A DNA stretch of 64,000 nt. Source: Janthinobacterium rivuli (GTDB lineage: Bacteria > Pseudomonadota > Gammaproteobacteria > Burkholderiales > Burkholderiaceae_D). How positions within the stretch are numbered: position 1 is the first letter of the stretch; every line of letters begins with the position of its first letter. Both the position numbers and the translations under genes were made by a program. The notes below the pieces were generated by a model. It did no database searches. It was given only the letters and a program-made list of their open reading frames with translations, and had not been told where the DNA came from. The DNA lies in contig NZ_WFLJ01000019.1 of the NCBI RefSeq assembly GCF_009208735.1, positions 98,549-162,548 on the forward strand, read 5' to 3'. Below are positions 1 to 9,635 of this stretch, in pieces.

Positions 1-1416
1 GAGCTGCTTGAACAGGGTATTGGCCTGCTTGATGGTGGCGTTCAGGTTGTTGCCGATCTCCGCGTACGGCACCTGATCGAGCTTGCGGGCGATGCTGGCG
101 ATCTGCGTCTGCAATTCATCAAGGGTATTCGGCACGGTCGGCACTTCCAGCGGATATTTGTTCAGGTCCAGCGCCACCTTCGGCGCTTTCGGGAAGAAGT
201 CCAGCGCGATGTACAGCTGGCTGGTGAGCAGGTTGCCCGTGCGTAGCTGGGCGCGCAGTCCGCGGCTGACCATGCGTTCGAGCAGCTGATGGCCGGCCGA
301 ACCTTCCTCATCGTCGACGGCGGCCTTGAAGCGCATGCCCAGGCGGGCCGGGTACAGGTTGACGGTGACGGGCATGCGGAAGTTCTTCTTCACGGGATCG
401 AACTCGATGCCCACCGAACGCACTTCGCCCAGCACGATGCCGCGGAAGTCCACCGTGGCGCCAGGCTGCAAGCCGCGCAGGGACTGGTCGAAATAGAACA
501 CGGTCGTAATGGCTTCGCCATCGGGCTCGCGCATGGCGCTGGCCTCGTCGGCCGCCAGGCGGAAATTGGTATTGGCCGGCGCCGGTTCTTCGGGCTTGCG
601 GCCATTTTCCGCCTCGAAGGCGATACCGCCCACCAGCATGGCCGCCAGCGATTGCGTATTCAATTTGAAGCCGTTCGAATCGAGGCGCACGTCGACGCCG
701 CTGGCATGCCACCAGCGCGCATTCTTGCCGACGAACTGGTCGTACGGCGCATTCACGAAGACCGACATGGTGATGCCGTTGCCATCCTTGTCCAGCGCGA
801 AGCTGACCACTTTGCCCACGCGCAGACGGTGGAAGAACAGGGGCGAGCCCACGTCGACGGAGCCGAGGCTGTCCGCATGCAAGGTGTACAGCTTGCCCTT
901 CTGGTCGCCGGCCACGGCGGGCGGACTCTCCATGCCGATGAAATTGTCCTTCTTGGCTTCCGACTTGCCCGTGTCGACGCCGATATAGGCGCCCGACAGC
1001 AAGGTGCCCAGCCCCGTCACGCCGCTGGCGCCGATCTGCGGGCGCACCACCCAGAAACGCGAATCGGCGGTGGCGAAGCGGCGCGCTTCCTTGCTCATGT
1101 CGATCGTCACCAGCACCTTGCTCAAGTCGTCGCCCAGGGTGATGGCGCGCACCTGGCCGATATCGACATCCTTGTATTTGACCTTGGTCTTGCCAGGCTC
1201 CAGGCCTTCGGCGCTCTTGAAGCTGACCGTCACCGTGGGTCCCTGGTCGAGGATGGACTTGGCCGCCAGGCCGGCGCCGATCAGCGCGGCCAGCAGCGGA
1301 ATGAGCCACACCAGCGACGGCAGCCAGCGGCTGCCCTGTTCCACATCGGGTTCCGGCAACGGGGGGACGCCCTGGCCACCCGTTTCGGCAAGGCCGCCCG
1401 CTTCTTTGTCAGACAT
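1..1416 (-). CDS. pqiB: PqiB-like MCE-domain protein (partial, C-terminus outside window)
   Basis: Reading on the minus strand from ATG at 1416, an open frame runs off the left edge (472 residues seen; family members are usually about 540-550, so the C-terminal end is missing). A cytoplasmic head is followed by one transmembrane segment near residues 30-50 (WLPSLVWLIPLLAALIGAG) and then repeated MCE-type domains, recognisable from phrases such as GLEPGKTKVKYKDVDIG and LQPGATVDFRGIVLGEV. PqiB proteins form periplasm-spanning tubes that move lipids between the envelope membranes. The start overlaps the pqiA stop by 8 nt, so the two are translationally coupled. Unrelated to the nucleobase genes that fill the rest of the window. 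Confidence 0.9.
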   Translation of the reverse strand, partial: MSDKEAGGLAETGGQGVPPLPEPDVEQGSRWLPSLVWLIPLLAALIGAGLAAKSILDQGPTVTVSFKSAEGLEPGKTKVKYKDVDIGQVRAITLGDDLSKVLVTIDMSKEARRFATADSRFWVVRPQIGASGVTGLGTLLSGAYIGVDTGKSEAKKDNFIGMESPPAVAGDQKGKLYTLHADSLGSVDVGSPLFFHRLRVGKVVSFALDKDGNGITMSVFVNAPYDQFVGKNARWWHASGVDVRLDSNGFKLNTQSLAAMLVGGIAFEAENGRKPEEPAPANTNFRLAADEASAMREPDGEAITTVFYFDQSLRGLQPGATVDFRGIVLGEVRSVGIEFDPVKKNFRMPVTVNLYPARLGMRFKAAVDDEEGSAGHQLLERMVSRGLRAQLRTGNLLTSQLYIALDFFPKAPKVALDLNKYPLEVPTVPNTLDELQTQIASIARKLDQVPYAEIGNNLNATIKQANTLFKQL

Positions 1417-2785
1417 GCTGTTCTCCAATCACTGTATTGTTTCCGGTATTTGCCACCACCACGGGTTCTTCCTCGCCAGGCACCTGCCCATCGACGGGGT
1501 CCCAGATCAGGCGCGGGTCGAACTGCATCGCCGCCAGCATGGTCAGCACCACCACGGCGCCAAAGGCCAGCGCGCCGGGACCAGCCGTGATCACGGCCAG
1601 CGACTTGAAGCGCACCAGCGCCACCGTCAGGGTGACGACAAAGATGTCGAGCATGGACCAGCGGCCGATGAATTCGACCATGCGGTACAAGATGGTGCGC
1701 TGGCGCGGCCGCCAGCGCGAACGCCGCTGCGCGGTGAACGCCAGCAGCGCCAGCACGCCCAGCTTGAGCATGGGCACGACCACGCTGGCGATGAAAATGA
1801 TGATGGCCAGGCCCTTCGAGCCGCTGGTCCAGAACAGCACCACTCCGCTCATGATGGTGTCGTCCTGCGCGCCGAACAGCGATTGCGTCACCATCACGGG
1901 CAGCAGGTTGGCGGGAATGTAGAGGATCATGGCGGCGATCAGCAAGGCCCAGGTACGGTTGATGCTGTCCGGTTTGCGCACGTGCAGGGCCGTGCCGCAG
2001 CGCACGCACGCCAGGTGCCGGCCCTTGCCCAGCGGCGGCGCCACGAGGCCGCAGGCATGACAGGGCAGCACCTTCTCGCCCGATGCGAAAGCCTTGTAGC
2101 GGATGCCGGGCAGCGCCTGGCGGGTCAGGTCGTCGCCCAGGTTCCACAGGGCCTTGGGGTCGAACGAGACGACGATGGCCAGCATCAGGGTCAGCGCGCC
2201 AAACGCGAACAAGCCCGGTTGCGGCAGCACCGTGGCCAGGCTGGTCATCTTGACGACGGTGATCAGGATGCCGATCATCAGCACCTCCGTCATGCCCCAT
2301 TCGCGCGCCGTCTGCACGGCGCGCAGCACGCGGTTGAAGCCCGGCACCTTGACGCCGCCGCGCAAGCCCAGCGCCACATACAGCAGCGAACCGAGTTCGA
2401 TGGCGGGAAAGAGGATGGTAAACAGGAAGACCATCGTCGCCACGATGTGCATCTGCTCGGACCACAGCACGCGGATGGAGCCGAGCAAGGTGGCGCTGGA
2501 CGTTAGGCCATTGACGTCGAGTTCGACGATGGGGAAAAACTGGGCGATCAGGAAGACGAAGGCGGCGCCCAGGGTCAGCGCCACCACCTTGGTCAATTCG
2601 GCCAATGCGCCGCGCGCATGCGCGCCCCGGTACAGCACCGAACGGCAACGGATGCAGCGCGCCTTTTCGCGGGGACGCAGCGGACGTTTGCGGTACAGCA
2701 CGCCGCAGTCATGACAGCTAATCAGGTCGTATCGGTGCACAGTGTGAAGTTTGCCGGCGCCCGCAGCGCGACTATCCCATGTCAA
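1409..2785 (-). CDS. pqiA: PqiA family integral membrane protein (paraquat-inducible protein A)
   Basis: 458 residues containing two tandem PqiA modules. Each module begins with a zinc-ribbon-like Cys pair: CHDCGVLYRK with CIRCRSVLY in the first, CHACGLVAPP with CVRCGTALHV in the second. Each is followed by about four hydrophobic helices (for example VVALTLGAAFVFLIAQFFPIV and LIAAMILYIPANLLPVMV). This is the LetA/PqiA inner-membrane partner of an MCE protein in lipid trafficking. It overlaps pqiB by 8 nt and lies 44 nt downstream of the amidase gene on the same strand, so it may receive read-through from it. ATG at 2785 keeps a short N-terminal extension before the first Cys pair; a slightly later start is possible. 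Confidence 0.9.
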   Translation of the reverse strand: MTWDSRAAGAGKLHTVHRYDLISCHDCGVLYRKRPLRPREKARCIRCRSVLYRGAHARGALAELTKVVALTLGAAFVFLIAQFFPIVELDVNGLTSSATLLGSIRVLWSEQMHIVATMVFLFTILFPAIELGSLLYVALGLRGGVKVPGFNRVLRAVQTAREWGMTEVLMIGILITVVKMTSLATVLPQPGLFAFGALTLMLAIVVSFDPKALWNLGDDLTRQALPGIRYKAFASGEKVLPCHACGLVAPPLGKGRHLACVRCGTALHVRKPDSINRTWALLIAAMILYIPANLLPVMVTQSLFGAQDDTIMSGVVLFWTSGSKGLAIIIFIASVVVPMLKLGVLALLAFTAQRRSRWRPRQRTILYRMVEFIGRWSMLDIFVVTLTVALVRFKSLAVITAGPGALAFGAVVVLTMLAAMQFDPRLIWDPVDGQVPGEEEPVVVANTGNNTVIGEQHV

Positions 2786-2829
2786 TGCCAGCCATCATGA
2801 CAGAATTGGCATTTTCCTGCACTACGGCA

Positions 2830-4191
2830 CTATTCTTTTTCACGCCCCCGCAACAGCGCCTCCACGGCGCGTCCGATCTGCAGCACTTGATCGTCGGCGC
2901 CCGCCAGGGCGCAAATACCCAGGCCCACGGGCAGTTCGCCGTCGGCATGGCACGGCAGCGACAGCGCGCAGCCATTGAGGAAGTTGATCACGCTGGCGTT
3001 GCGCAGCACCAGGCCATTCGTGGCAAAGAAGGTGGCGTCGTCCGCTTCCAGCGGTGCGACTTGCGGCGCCAGTATGGCCACGCTGGGCATCAGCCAGGCG
3101 TCGAACGGCGCCAGACGCTGCCTGGCGATGGCGATCAGGCGCGCGCGCGCATCGAGCAAGTCGATGTAGTCGGCCGCGCCCTGCTGCTGGCCGCGGCGGA
3201 TGCGCGCCGCCACGCGCTGGTCGTACTGCGCGCCCTTCTCTTCAAGCAGCGCCCTGTGCCAGTGCCAGGCTTCCGCCGCCACCAGGCCGCCGCCGCCATT
3301 GATGCCCGGCAGTTCCAGCAGTTCGGGAAAATCGAACTGCGCGACTTGGGCGCCGGCTTGCCGCAGCTTGTCCAGCGCGGCGTCGAAAGCCTGCCGCACC
3401 GGCGGCTCCACGTGCGTGCCGACGTAGTCAAGGGTAAAGCCGAAGCGCAAGCCCTTTAATGCCGATACGCCGTCGGCGACCGCCTTGCCCGACAAGGCCG
3501 CGTACAGGATGGCGCAGCAATCGACGCTGCGCGCGATGGGGCCGGCCGAATCGAGGGAGCGCGACAAGGGCACCGTGCCGGTCAGCGGCACGGAAGCGGC
3601 CGTCGGCTTGAAACCCGTCAGGCCGCAAAAGGCGGACGGGATGCGGATCGAGCCGCCCGTGTCCGTGCCCAGCGCGCCGGCCGCCATGTCCAGCGCCACC
3701 GTCACGGCGCCGCCCGAGGTGGAGCCGCCCGCCACGCGCGCGCCGTCGTGCGGATTGCGTGGCGTGCCGTAATGGGGATTCAGGCCCAGGCCGGAAAACG
3801 CGAATTCGCTCATGTTGGTGCGCCCCAGCAGGATGGCGCCGGCCGCGCGCAGGCGCGCCACGGCACCGGCATCCACAACGGCGGGCGGCGCGCCGGCCAG
3901 CGCCAGCGAGGCGGCGCTGCTGACCTGTCCCCTGACGTCGAACAGGTCCTTGATCGAGATGGGCACGCCGGCCAGCGGCGAAGGCACCCAGCCGGCGGCA
4001 CGCGCCGCATCGCTGGCGCGGGCCTCGGCCAGCGCCTGTGCGCCATCGAGGCTGACATACGCATGGCCGCCCTGCGCCCGGTGCGCCTCGGCGCGCGCCA
4101 GCATCCGTTCCGTCAGTGCCACGCTGGTGATGCGGCCGGCGGCCAGGTCGGCCGCCAGTTCTCTTATCGTCCTCTTGCCAGTCAAATCCAT
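2830..4191 (-). CDS. Amidase-signature family amidohydrolase
   Basis: 453 residues of the amidase-signature superfamily, which hydrolyses amide bonds with a Ser-cisSer-Lys triad. The likely triad is visible: Lys81 in SIKDLFDV, the cis-Ser in GGSTSGGAV (about 157-159) and the nucleophile Ser181 in GTDTGGSIRIPSAFCG. Length is normal for a stand-alone amidase, and there is no allophanate hydrolase C-terminal domain. Substrate cannot be read from the sequence. It follows the M20 hydrolase and puuD on the same strand (63-nt gap), so a role on a ureido or amide intermediate of purine breakdown is a reasonable guess, not a demonstrated one. Confidence 0.85.
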   Translation of the reverse strand: MDLTGKRTIRELAADLAAGRITSVALTERMLARAEAHRAQGGHAYVSLDGAQALAEARASDAARAAGWVPSPLAGVPISIKDLFDVRGQVSSAASLALAGAPPAVVDAGAVARLRAAGAILLGRTNMSEFAFSGLGLNPHYGTPRNPHDGARVAGGSTSGGAVTVALDMAAGALGTDTGGSIRIPSAFCGLTGFKPTAASVPLTGTVPLSRSLDSAGPIARSVDCCAILYAALSGKAVADGVSALKGLRFGFTLDYVGTHVEPPVRQAFDAALDKLRQAGAQVAQFDFPELLELPGINGGGGLVAAEAWHWHRALLEEKGAQYDQRVAARIRRGQQQGAADYIDLLDARARLIAIARQRLAPFDAWLMPSVAILAPQVAPLEADDATFFATNGLVLRNASVINFLNGCALSLPCHADGELPVGLGICALAGADDQVLQIGRAVEALLRGREKE

Positions 4192-4254
4192 GCTGCCTCC
4201 TCGATTTTCCAGGCATGCATCTTACCGGATGCAAGCGGCATGGTCGCCGCCTCG

Positions 4255-5487
4255 TCAAGCGGCCAGGAAGTCGAGCAGAGTCAGGGCGACGATCTTGCTG
4301 GCCTTGCGCAAGTCGTCGAGCGCCAGGCGCTCGTCGGCCTTCTTCGCGTTCGATTCGGGCACCGTGCGCGGGCCGGCGCCATACAGCACGGCAGGAATGC
4401 CCCGTTCGCCATACAGGCGCGCATCCGCATACAGGGGCGTGCCGACGGCGGGTATCGTCTCGCCGAGGATGGCTTGCGCATTTTTCTGCAGGCTGCCGAC
4501 CAGTTGCTCGGAGCCGGGCAAGGGCCGCAGCGCGTGCGACAGCAGCAGGCGGCGGATCTCGATGCGGATGCCAGGCTCGCCGCGCACGGCGTCCTCGATC
4601 AGCGCGCGCACCTGCGCTTCCACCGCCACCGGGTCTTCTTCCGGGATCATGCGGCGGTCCATCTTCATGACGACCTTGCCCGGCACCACATTGGTGTTCG
4701 TGCCGCCGTCGATGCGGCCCACCAGCATGGTGGGCGAGTCGATCCCCGCCACCTTGGACTTGATCTTCTTCAGCTCCGGCAGCTGGCCGTAGATGGCGTT
4801 GAGGATCTTGTTGGCCGCCTGCAGCGCGTCGTATCCCGTCTCCGGCATGGAACCGTGGCCAGACTTGCCATGCACGGTGATTTCCAGCTGCAGACAGGCG
4901 TTGTGCGCCGTCACGATGCCGTAGCTGAAACCGGCGGCGATGACGAAATCGGGCTTCGTCAGCTGCTGTTCCAGCAGCCAGCCCGGCCCCAGCAAGCCGC
5001 CGAATTCCTCGTCGTAGGTGAAATGCAGTTCCAGCTGGCCCTTCAAGGGAATGCCCAGCGCCTCGAGCGCGCGCGCGGCGAATACATAGGTGGCGAAATC
5101 GCCCTTCGAGACGGCCGTCGCGCGGCCATACATATAGCCGTTGTCGATCTGACCGCCATATGGCGGATACGTCCAGTTGTCGCCGGGCGGCACCACGTCG
5201 CCATGCGCATTCAGGGCCACCGTCGGCCCGCCCGCGCCATACGGACGGCGCACGATCAGGTTGGTGATGCTTTGCATGCCATACGCCTCGACCTGGTCCG
5301 CTGGCACCGCGTGCTTCTCGGCGTTCCAGCCATACGCCCGCAGCAACTGCGCCACCAGCTCCGCATGCGGCGCATTATTGCCGGGCGGGGTATCCGTCGG
5401 CTGCCGCACCACCTGCTGTAAAAAGGCGACTTCTTCGTCGAAGTGTTCGTCGATCCAGGTCGTGATTCGTTCCGCGTGCGTTGTCAT
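4255..5487 (-). CDS. M20 family metallohydrolase (ArgE/DapE type)
   Basis: 410 residues with the M20 peptidase layout: first metal-ligand motif in ALNAHGDVVPPGDNW, the catalytic/metal Glu pair in HFTYDEEFGG, a dimerisation insert containing VHGKSGHGSMPETG, and the C-terminal catalytic domain. M20 enzymes use two zinc ions to cleave N-acyl, carbamoyl or peptide bonds. The ATG overlaps the puuD stop by 4 nt (ATGA), a strong sign of co-translation with the urate hydroxylase. The substrate is therefore plausibly a ureide or related nitrogen compound, but the family is too broad to fix it. It is distinct from the AllC and beta-ureidopropionase members encoded nearby. Confidence 0.85.
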   Translation of the reverse strand: MTTHAERITTWIDEHFDEEVAFLQQVVRQPTDTPPGNNAPHAELVAQLLRAYGWNAEKHAVPADQVEAYGMQSITNLIVRRPYGAGGPTVALNAHGDVVPPGDNWTYPPYGGQIDNGYMYGRATAVSKGDFATYVFAARALEALGIPLKGQLELHFTYDEEFGGLLGPGWLLEQQLTKPDFVIAAGFSYGIVTAHNACLQLEITVHGKSGHGSMPETGYDALQAANKILNAIYGQLPELKKIKSKVAGIDSPTMLVGRIDGGTNTNVVPGKVVMKMDRRMIPEEDPVAVEAQVRALIEDAVRGEPGIRIEIRRLLLSHALRPLPGSEQLVGSLQKNAQAILGETIPAVGTPLYADARLYGERGIPAVLYGAGPRTVPESNAKKADERLALDDLRKASKIVALTLLDFLAA

Positions 5488-6716
5488 TTTGCTCCTTGCA
5501 TGGTCAGTTGCAGCCAGGCGCCCAATTCGCTGCGCTCGGCCTCCGTCATATTGGTCAGGTTCCCGATCGGCATGGCTTTCAGTTCGATGGCCTGCTTGTA
5601 GATTTGCGCCGCGTGCTGGCGGATTTCCGTTTCATTATCCAGCATCATGCCGGCCGGCGCCGTGGCAAAACCCGCTTGCGTGGGCCGGGCCGAATGGCAG
5701 GTGGCGCAGCGCTGAGCGATGATGGCATGCACGTGCTTGAACTGCGCGGCCGGGTCCGCCGCCGGCGCGGCCGCGATGGCCACGGGCGCTTTCGGCGCGA
5801 TGGCCACGGCCACCGCCACCAGCAAGGCCACGCCGAGAGCCGGGTAGCGCCACTCGACACGACCCTTGTGGCGCAGGTTGAAGAAGTGGCGAATGAAGAC
5901 GCCGGCCGCCATGATCAGCGCCAGCACCAGCCATGCATGATCGTTCCGATAGGTCATCGCATAGTGGTTGCTGATCATGATGAACAGCACGGGCAAGGTA
6001 AAGTAATTGTTATGCACGCTGCGCTGCTTGGCCTTCTGGCCGTGCTTCGGATCGGGCAGCTTGCCGGCGGCCATGGCTTCGACCATCTTGCGCTGGCCGG
6101 GAATGATCAGCATCAGCACATTGGCCACCATGATGGTGCCGATCATGGCGCCCACGTGGATGTAGGCTGCGCGCCCGCTGAGCAAATGCGTGAGCACATA
6201 CGCGGCGCCGACGATCAGCGCGAACACCGTCACGCCGAACCACAGTTCATATTGCGCCAGCTTCGAGCGGCACAGCAAGTCGTACACCGTCCAGCCGATT
6301 GCGAGGGTGGCGATGCCGATGCCGACTGCCTGGCCGCTGGAAATGTCGGCCACGGATTTGTCGATCATCATGGCCTGGGCATTGAAATAGTAGGCAATGG
6401 TCAGCAGCGCAAAGCCGGACAGCCAGGTCGAATACGCTTCCCACTTGAACCAGTGCAGTTCCTTCGGCAGTTCGGCGGGCGCCACCAGGTATTTTTGCGG
6501 GTTGTAGAAACCACCGCCATGCACGGCCCACAATTCTCCCGACACGCCCTTCTTCGCCAGCTCGGAGCCGGGTGCGGGCGGTCGGATCGAGTTGTCGAGC
6601 CAGACGAAATAAAAGGAAGCACCGATCCAGGCGATGCCCGTGATGACGTGCAGCCAGCGGACGATCAGGTTCAGCCACTCCAGGCCGTACGGGATCAGGT
6701 AGGCAAATACTTCCAT
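5484..6716 (-). CDS. puuD: Urate hydroxylase PuuD (membrane urate oxidase with cytochrome c domain)
   Basis: 410 residues. The N-terminal roughly 300 residues are a polytopic membrane domain (IVRWLHVITGIAWIGASFYF, FALLTIAYYFNAQAM and further helices) typical of PuuD. A C-terminal cytochrome c domain carries the haem motif CATCH at residues 337-341, with a plausible distal Met in KAMPIGNLT. The family oxidises urate to 5-hydroxyisourate and passes electrons to the respiratory chain through the haem domain, replacing soluble uricase. It is the first gene of a minus-strand unit (puuD, M20, amidase) and is divergent from a LysR regulator across 131 bp. With UraH, UraD, PuuE and AllC in this window, it completes urate-to-allantoate conversion. 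Confidence 0.93.
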   Translation of the reverse strand: MEVFAYLIPYGLEWLNLIVRWLHVITGIAWIGASFYFVWLDNSIRPPAPGSELAKKGVSGELWAVHGGGFYNPQKYLVAPAELPKELHWFKWEAYSTWLSGFALLTIAYYFNAQAMMIDKSVADISSGQAVGIGIATLAIGWTVYDLLCRSKLAQYELWFGVTVFALIVGAAYVLTHLLSGRAAYIHVGAMIGTIMVANVLMLIIPGQRKMVEAMAAGKLPDPKHGQKAKQRSVHNNYFTLPVLFIMISNHYAMTYRNDHAWLVLALIMAAGVFIRHFFNLRHKGRVEWRYPALGVALLVAVAVAIAPKAPVAIAAAPAADPAAQFKHVHAIIAQRCATCHSARPTQAGFATAPAGMMLDNETEIRQHAAQIYKQAIELKAMPIGNLTNMTEAERSELGAWLQLTMQGAK

Positions 6717-6798
6717 AAATTTCCTCTAGTCAGACCGAACCAATATTCGTGCCAATCTACACAAGATAAACGGATTTACCGCCCATCACATGAAAAAT

Positions 6799-6826
6799 AT
6801 CGTATATTTGACATATTCAAATCGAT
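6799..6826. promoter_or_regulatory. Inverted repeat in the puuD/lysR divergent intergenic region (candidate LysR operator)
   Basis: The AT-rich spacer between puuD and the LysR gene holds a perfect inverted repeat ATTTGA-CATAT-TCAAAT (6806-6822). It is bracketed further out by ATCG (6799-6802) and CGAT (6823-6826). Position and symmetry fit an autoregulatory LysR site shared by the divergent genes. Binding is inferred. Confidence 0.5.
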
Positions 6827-6847
6827 ATACAACAGAGCCGCCGCCAC

Positions 6848-7786
6848 ATGTCCAGCCTGCCGCAACACCTCGACCTGCACCTGATCCGCATCCTCTACCT
6901 GCTGCTGGTGGAAAAGAATGTCTCGCGCGTGGCGCTCAAACTCAATCAGCCGCAGCCTTCGATTTCCGCCTCCTTGCGCAAGCTGCGCGAACTGACGGGC
7001 GACCCGCTGCTCGTGCGCGGCGCGCGCGGCATGGTGCCCACCCAGCATGGCGAAAGCCTGCTCAATCCGGCCAAGCGCATCCTCGACCAGACGGAAAGCC
7101 TGTTCGTCAAGAAGACGCCGTTCGTCGCACAGGAAGAGGCGCGCACCTTCCATATCGCCGCGCCCGACTACCTGGACAGTCAGTTCCTGCCCAACGTGGT
7201 GGCCCTGCTGCGCCGCGGCTCGCCGAAGAGCCGCGTCGTGCTGCACAGCCTGGGGCCGGGCATCGACCATATCCGCCAACTGTCCGATGGTGGCCTGGAC
7301 CTGGTGATCGCCAACTGGGACGAGCCGCCCGCGCACCTGCACATCTCGAAGCTGTTCGAAGACCCCATCATCTGCGCCATGCATGCGGAAAACGCCTATG
7401 CGCGCCGCACGGCCAGCGACGCCATGACGCTGGACGATTATCTGAGCCTGCCCCACGTGGCGCCGTCGCAGATGATGCCCGGCTACCACGGCGTGATCGA
7501 TTCCTTCCTCGAACGGCAAAACCTGCAGCGCAACGTGGTGGTGGAATCGGCGTATTTCGGCCTGATCCCCTACATGCTGACGCAGACGGACCTGGTGCTC
7601 ACCACGGGCCGGCAATTCATGCGCTTCTATGAAAAGACGCTGCCGCTGAAAACGTATACCGTGCCCCTGAAATTCCCGCCCATGCGCTTTTACCAGTTGT
7701 GGCACCAGCGCGTGCATCAGGCGCCCGAGCACAAATGGCTGCGCGACCAGGTCAGCGCGGCCGCCAAGGCGCTGGTGCAGCGATAG
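6848..7786 (+). CDS. LysR family transcriptional regulator (divergent from puuD)
   Basis: 312 residues. An N-terminal winged helix-turn-helix (LDLHLIRILYLLLVEKNVSRVA...QPSISASLRKLRELTGDPLLVR) is followed by a periplasmic-binding-protein-like effector domain. This is the NodD/LinR-like branch in general look. Divergent orientation from puuD, with an inverted repeat between them, and the uraD-allC fusion 73 nt downstream on the same strand suggest it controls the urate/ureide genes on both sides. The inducer is probably a purine catabolite such as urate or allantoin, but this is inferred from position only. Confidence 0.9.
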   Translation: MSSLPQHLDLHLIRILYLLLVEKNVSRVALKLNQPQPSISASLRKLRELTGDPLLVRGARGMVPTQHGESLLNPAKRILDQTESLFVKKTPFVAQEEARTFHIAAPDYLDSQFLPNVVALLRRGSPKSRVVLHSLGPGIDHIRQLSDGGLDLVIANWDEPPAHLHISKLFEDPIICAMHAENAYARRTASDAMTLDDYLSLPHVAPSQMMPGYHGVIDSFLERQNLQRNVVVESAYFGLIPYMLTQTDLVLTTGRQFMRFYEKTLPLKTYTVPLKFPPMRFYQLWHQRVHQAPEHKWLRDQVSAAAKALVQR

Positions 7787-7859
7787 CCGCTATCAGCACG
7801 CGCATATAATGGAGACAGGAACGGGGCGCTATCATCACCGCTTGCATGATCGGAAAACC

Positions 7860-9614
7860 ATGACCACCCTTTCAGACCTGAACACCGGCAGCCAGGCCGA
7901 TTTTATCGCGCACCTGCATGGCATTTACGAACATTCGCCCTGGATCGCCCAGCGCGCGGCCCCCGCCCGGCCGTTCGCCAGCCTGACGGCGCTCAAGACG
8001 GAACTGCAGCGCGTGCTGGCGCAAGCCTCGCCCGAAGAGCAGCTGGGCCTGATACGCGCCCACCCCGAGCTGGCCGGCAAGGCCGCCATCGCCGGGCAAC
8101 TGACGGCGGAATCAACGCGCGAGCAGGCCAAGTCCGGCCTGAACCTGTGCAGCGCCGATGAATTCGCCACCCTGCAGCGCCTCAATAGCGAGTACAACGC
8201 CAAGTTCGGTTTTCCCTTCATCCTGGCCGTCAAAGGCCCAACGGGCGAAGGCTTGACGCGCCAGGACATCATCGCCACGTTTGCGCGGCGCCTGAAAAAC
8301 CGCCACGCCGATGAACTGGCCGAATCGCTGCGGCAGATCAAGCGCATCGCCGAGCTGCGCTTGAACGACCTGTTCGACGTGCGCCTGGAATTCGGTCCGG
8401 CCATCATGCAGCAGGCGGAAACCCTGGCCGGCTGGAGCGACAGCGACTACAACCTGACCTGCGCCTACCTGACACCGGCGCACCTGAAAACGGCCGCGCA
8501 GCTGGCGGACTGGATGCGCGAGGCGGGCATGCAGGTGCACATCGACGCCGTCGGCAATGTGGTCGGACGCTACCATTCCGACACGCCCGGCGCGAAGACG
8601 CTGATGACGGGATCGCATTACGACACGGTGCGCAACGGCGGCAAGTACGATGGCCGGCTGGGCATCGTGCTGCCGATCGCCGTCGTGCGCCACCTGCATG
8701 AACGGGGTGAAAAGCTGCCGTTTCATTTCGAGGTCGTCGGCTTCGCCGAAGAGGAAGGCGTGCGTTTTAAAAGCACGTTTTTGGGCAGCACGGCCGTCAC
8801 GGGCAGGTTCGACGTGTCGCTGCTGGAGCAGCTCGATGCGGATGGCGTGAGCATGCGCGACGCGCTGGCCGCCGCAGGTCACGAGGCGAGCGCCATCGGC
8901 GCCATCGCGCGCGATCCCGCCGATTTGCTCGGCTACGTGGAAGTGCATATCGAACAGGGCCCCGTGCTGCTCGAGCGCGACCTGCCGCTGGGGATCGTCA
9001 CGGCGATCGCCGGCAGCTCGCGCTACCTCGTGACCTTGGGCGGCGTGGCCAGCCACGCGGGCACCACGCCCATGACCATGCGCAAGGACGCGGCCAGCGC
9101 GGCGGCCGAAATCATCCTGCTGGTGGAACAGCGCTGCAGCCAGGGCGAAGCGCTGGTGGGCACGGTGGGCCAGCTGCACGTGCCCAACGGCTCCGTCAAC
9201 GTGATCGCCGGCGCCTGCACCCTGTCGCTCGATATCCGCGCGGCCGTTGATGCCGTGCGCCAGGCGGCCGTCGACGATATTCTCGACGGCATCGCCGCCA
9301 TCTGCGCGCGGCGCCAGATCGACTACCAGCTGGAATTGCTGCTGTCGGCGCGTGCGGCGCCGTGCGCGCCATGGCTGATGGCGCAGCTGGCGCAGGCCGT
9401 GGAATCGGTGGGCATCGCACCGTATGCGCTGCTGTCGGGCGCCGGCCACGACGCCATGGCGATGGCCGCCATCACCGACGTGGCCATGCTGTTTACCCGC
9501 TGCGGCAATGGCGGCATCAGCCACAATCCGCTGGAAACCATGACGGCCGACGACGCCGACATCGCGGCGCGCGCGCTGCTGGCATTTTTGCGCAACTTCC
9601 AGCCCAAGCCCTGA
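7860..9614 (+). CDS. uraD-allC: Bifunctional OHCU decarboxylase / allantoate amidohydrolase (UraD-AllC fusion)
   Basis: 584 residues, two enzymes in one chain. Residues about 1-165 are 2-oxo-4-hydroxy-4-carboxy-5-ureidoimidazoline decarboxylase: the HPELAGK motif with catalytic His68, EQAKSGL, and NSEYNAKFGFPFI are all present. Residues about 175-584 are an M20/AllC-type amidohydrolase with metal-ligand motifs TGSHYDTV (His253), KYDGRLG (Asp264), FAEEEGVRF, VHIEQGP and GISHNPLE. The decarboxylase makes S-allantoin; the AllC half cleaves allantoate to ureidoglycine, CO2 and ammonia. The allantoinase step between them is made separately by puuE (62372-63325). ATG at 7860 is preferred over an upstream in-frame ATG at 7809, because the decarboxylase fold begins directly after it. 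Confidence 0.9.
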   Translation: MTTLSDLNTGSQADFIAHLHGIYEHSPWIAQRAAPARPFASLTALKTELQRVLAQASPEEQLGLIRAHPELAGKAAIAGQLTAESTREQAKSGLNLCSADEFATLQRLNSEYNAKFGFPFILAVKGPTGEGLTRQDIIATFARRLKNRHADELAESLRQIKRIAELRLNDLFDVRLEFGPAIMQQAETLAGWSDSDYNLTCAYLTPAHLKTAAQLADWMREAGMQVHIDAVGNVVGRYHSDTPGAKTLMTGSHYDTVRNGGKYDGRLGIVLPIAVVRHLHERGEKLPFHFEVVGFAEEEGVRFKSTFLGSTAVTGRFDVSLLEQLDADGVSMRDALAAAGHEASAIGAIARDPADLLGYVEVHIEQGPVLLERDLPLGIVTAIAGSSRYLVTLGGVASHAGTTPMTMRKDAASAAAEIILLVEQRCSQGEALVGTVGQLHVPNGSVNVIAGACTLSLDIRAAVDAVRQAAVDDILDGIAAICARRQIDYQLELLLSARAAPCAPWLMAQLAQAVESVGIAPYALLSGAGHDAMAMAAITDVAMLFTRCGNGGISHNPLETMTADDADIAARALLAFLRNFQPKP

Positions 9615-9635
9615 TGCAGGCATGGGCCGGCGCTG

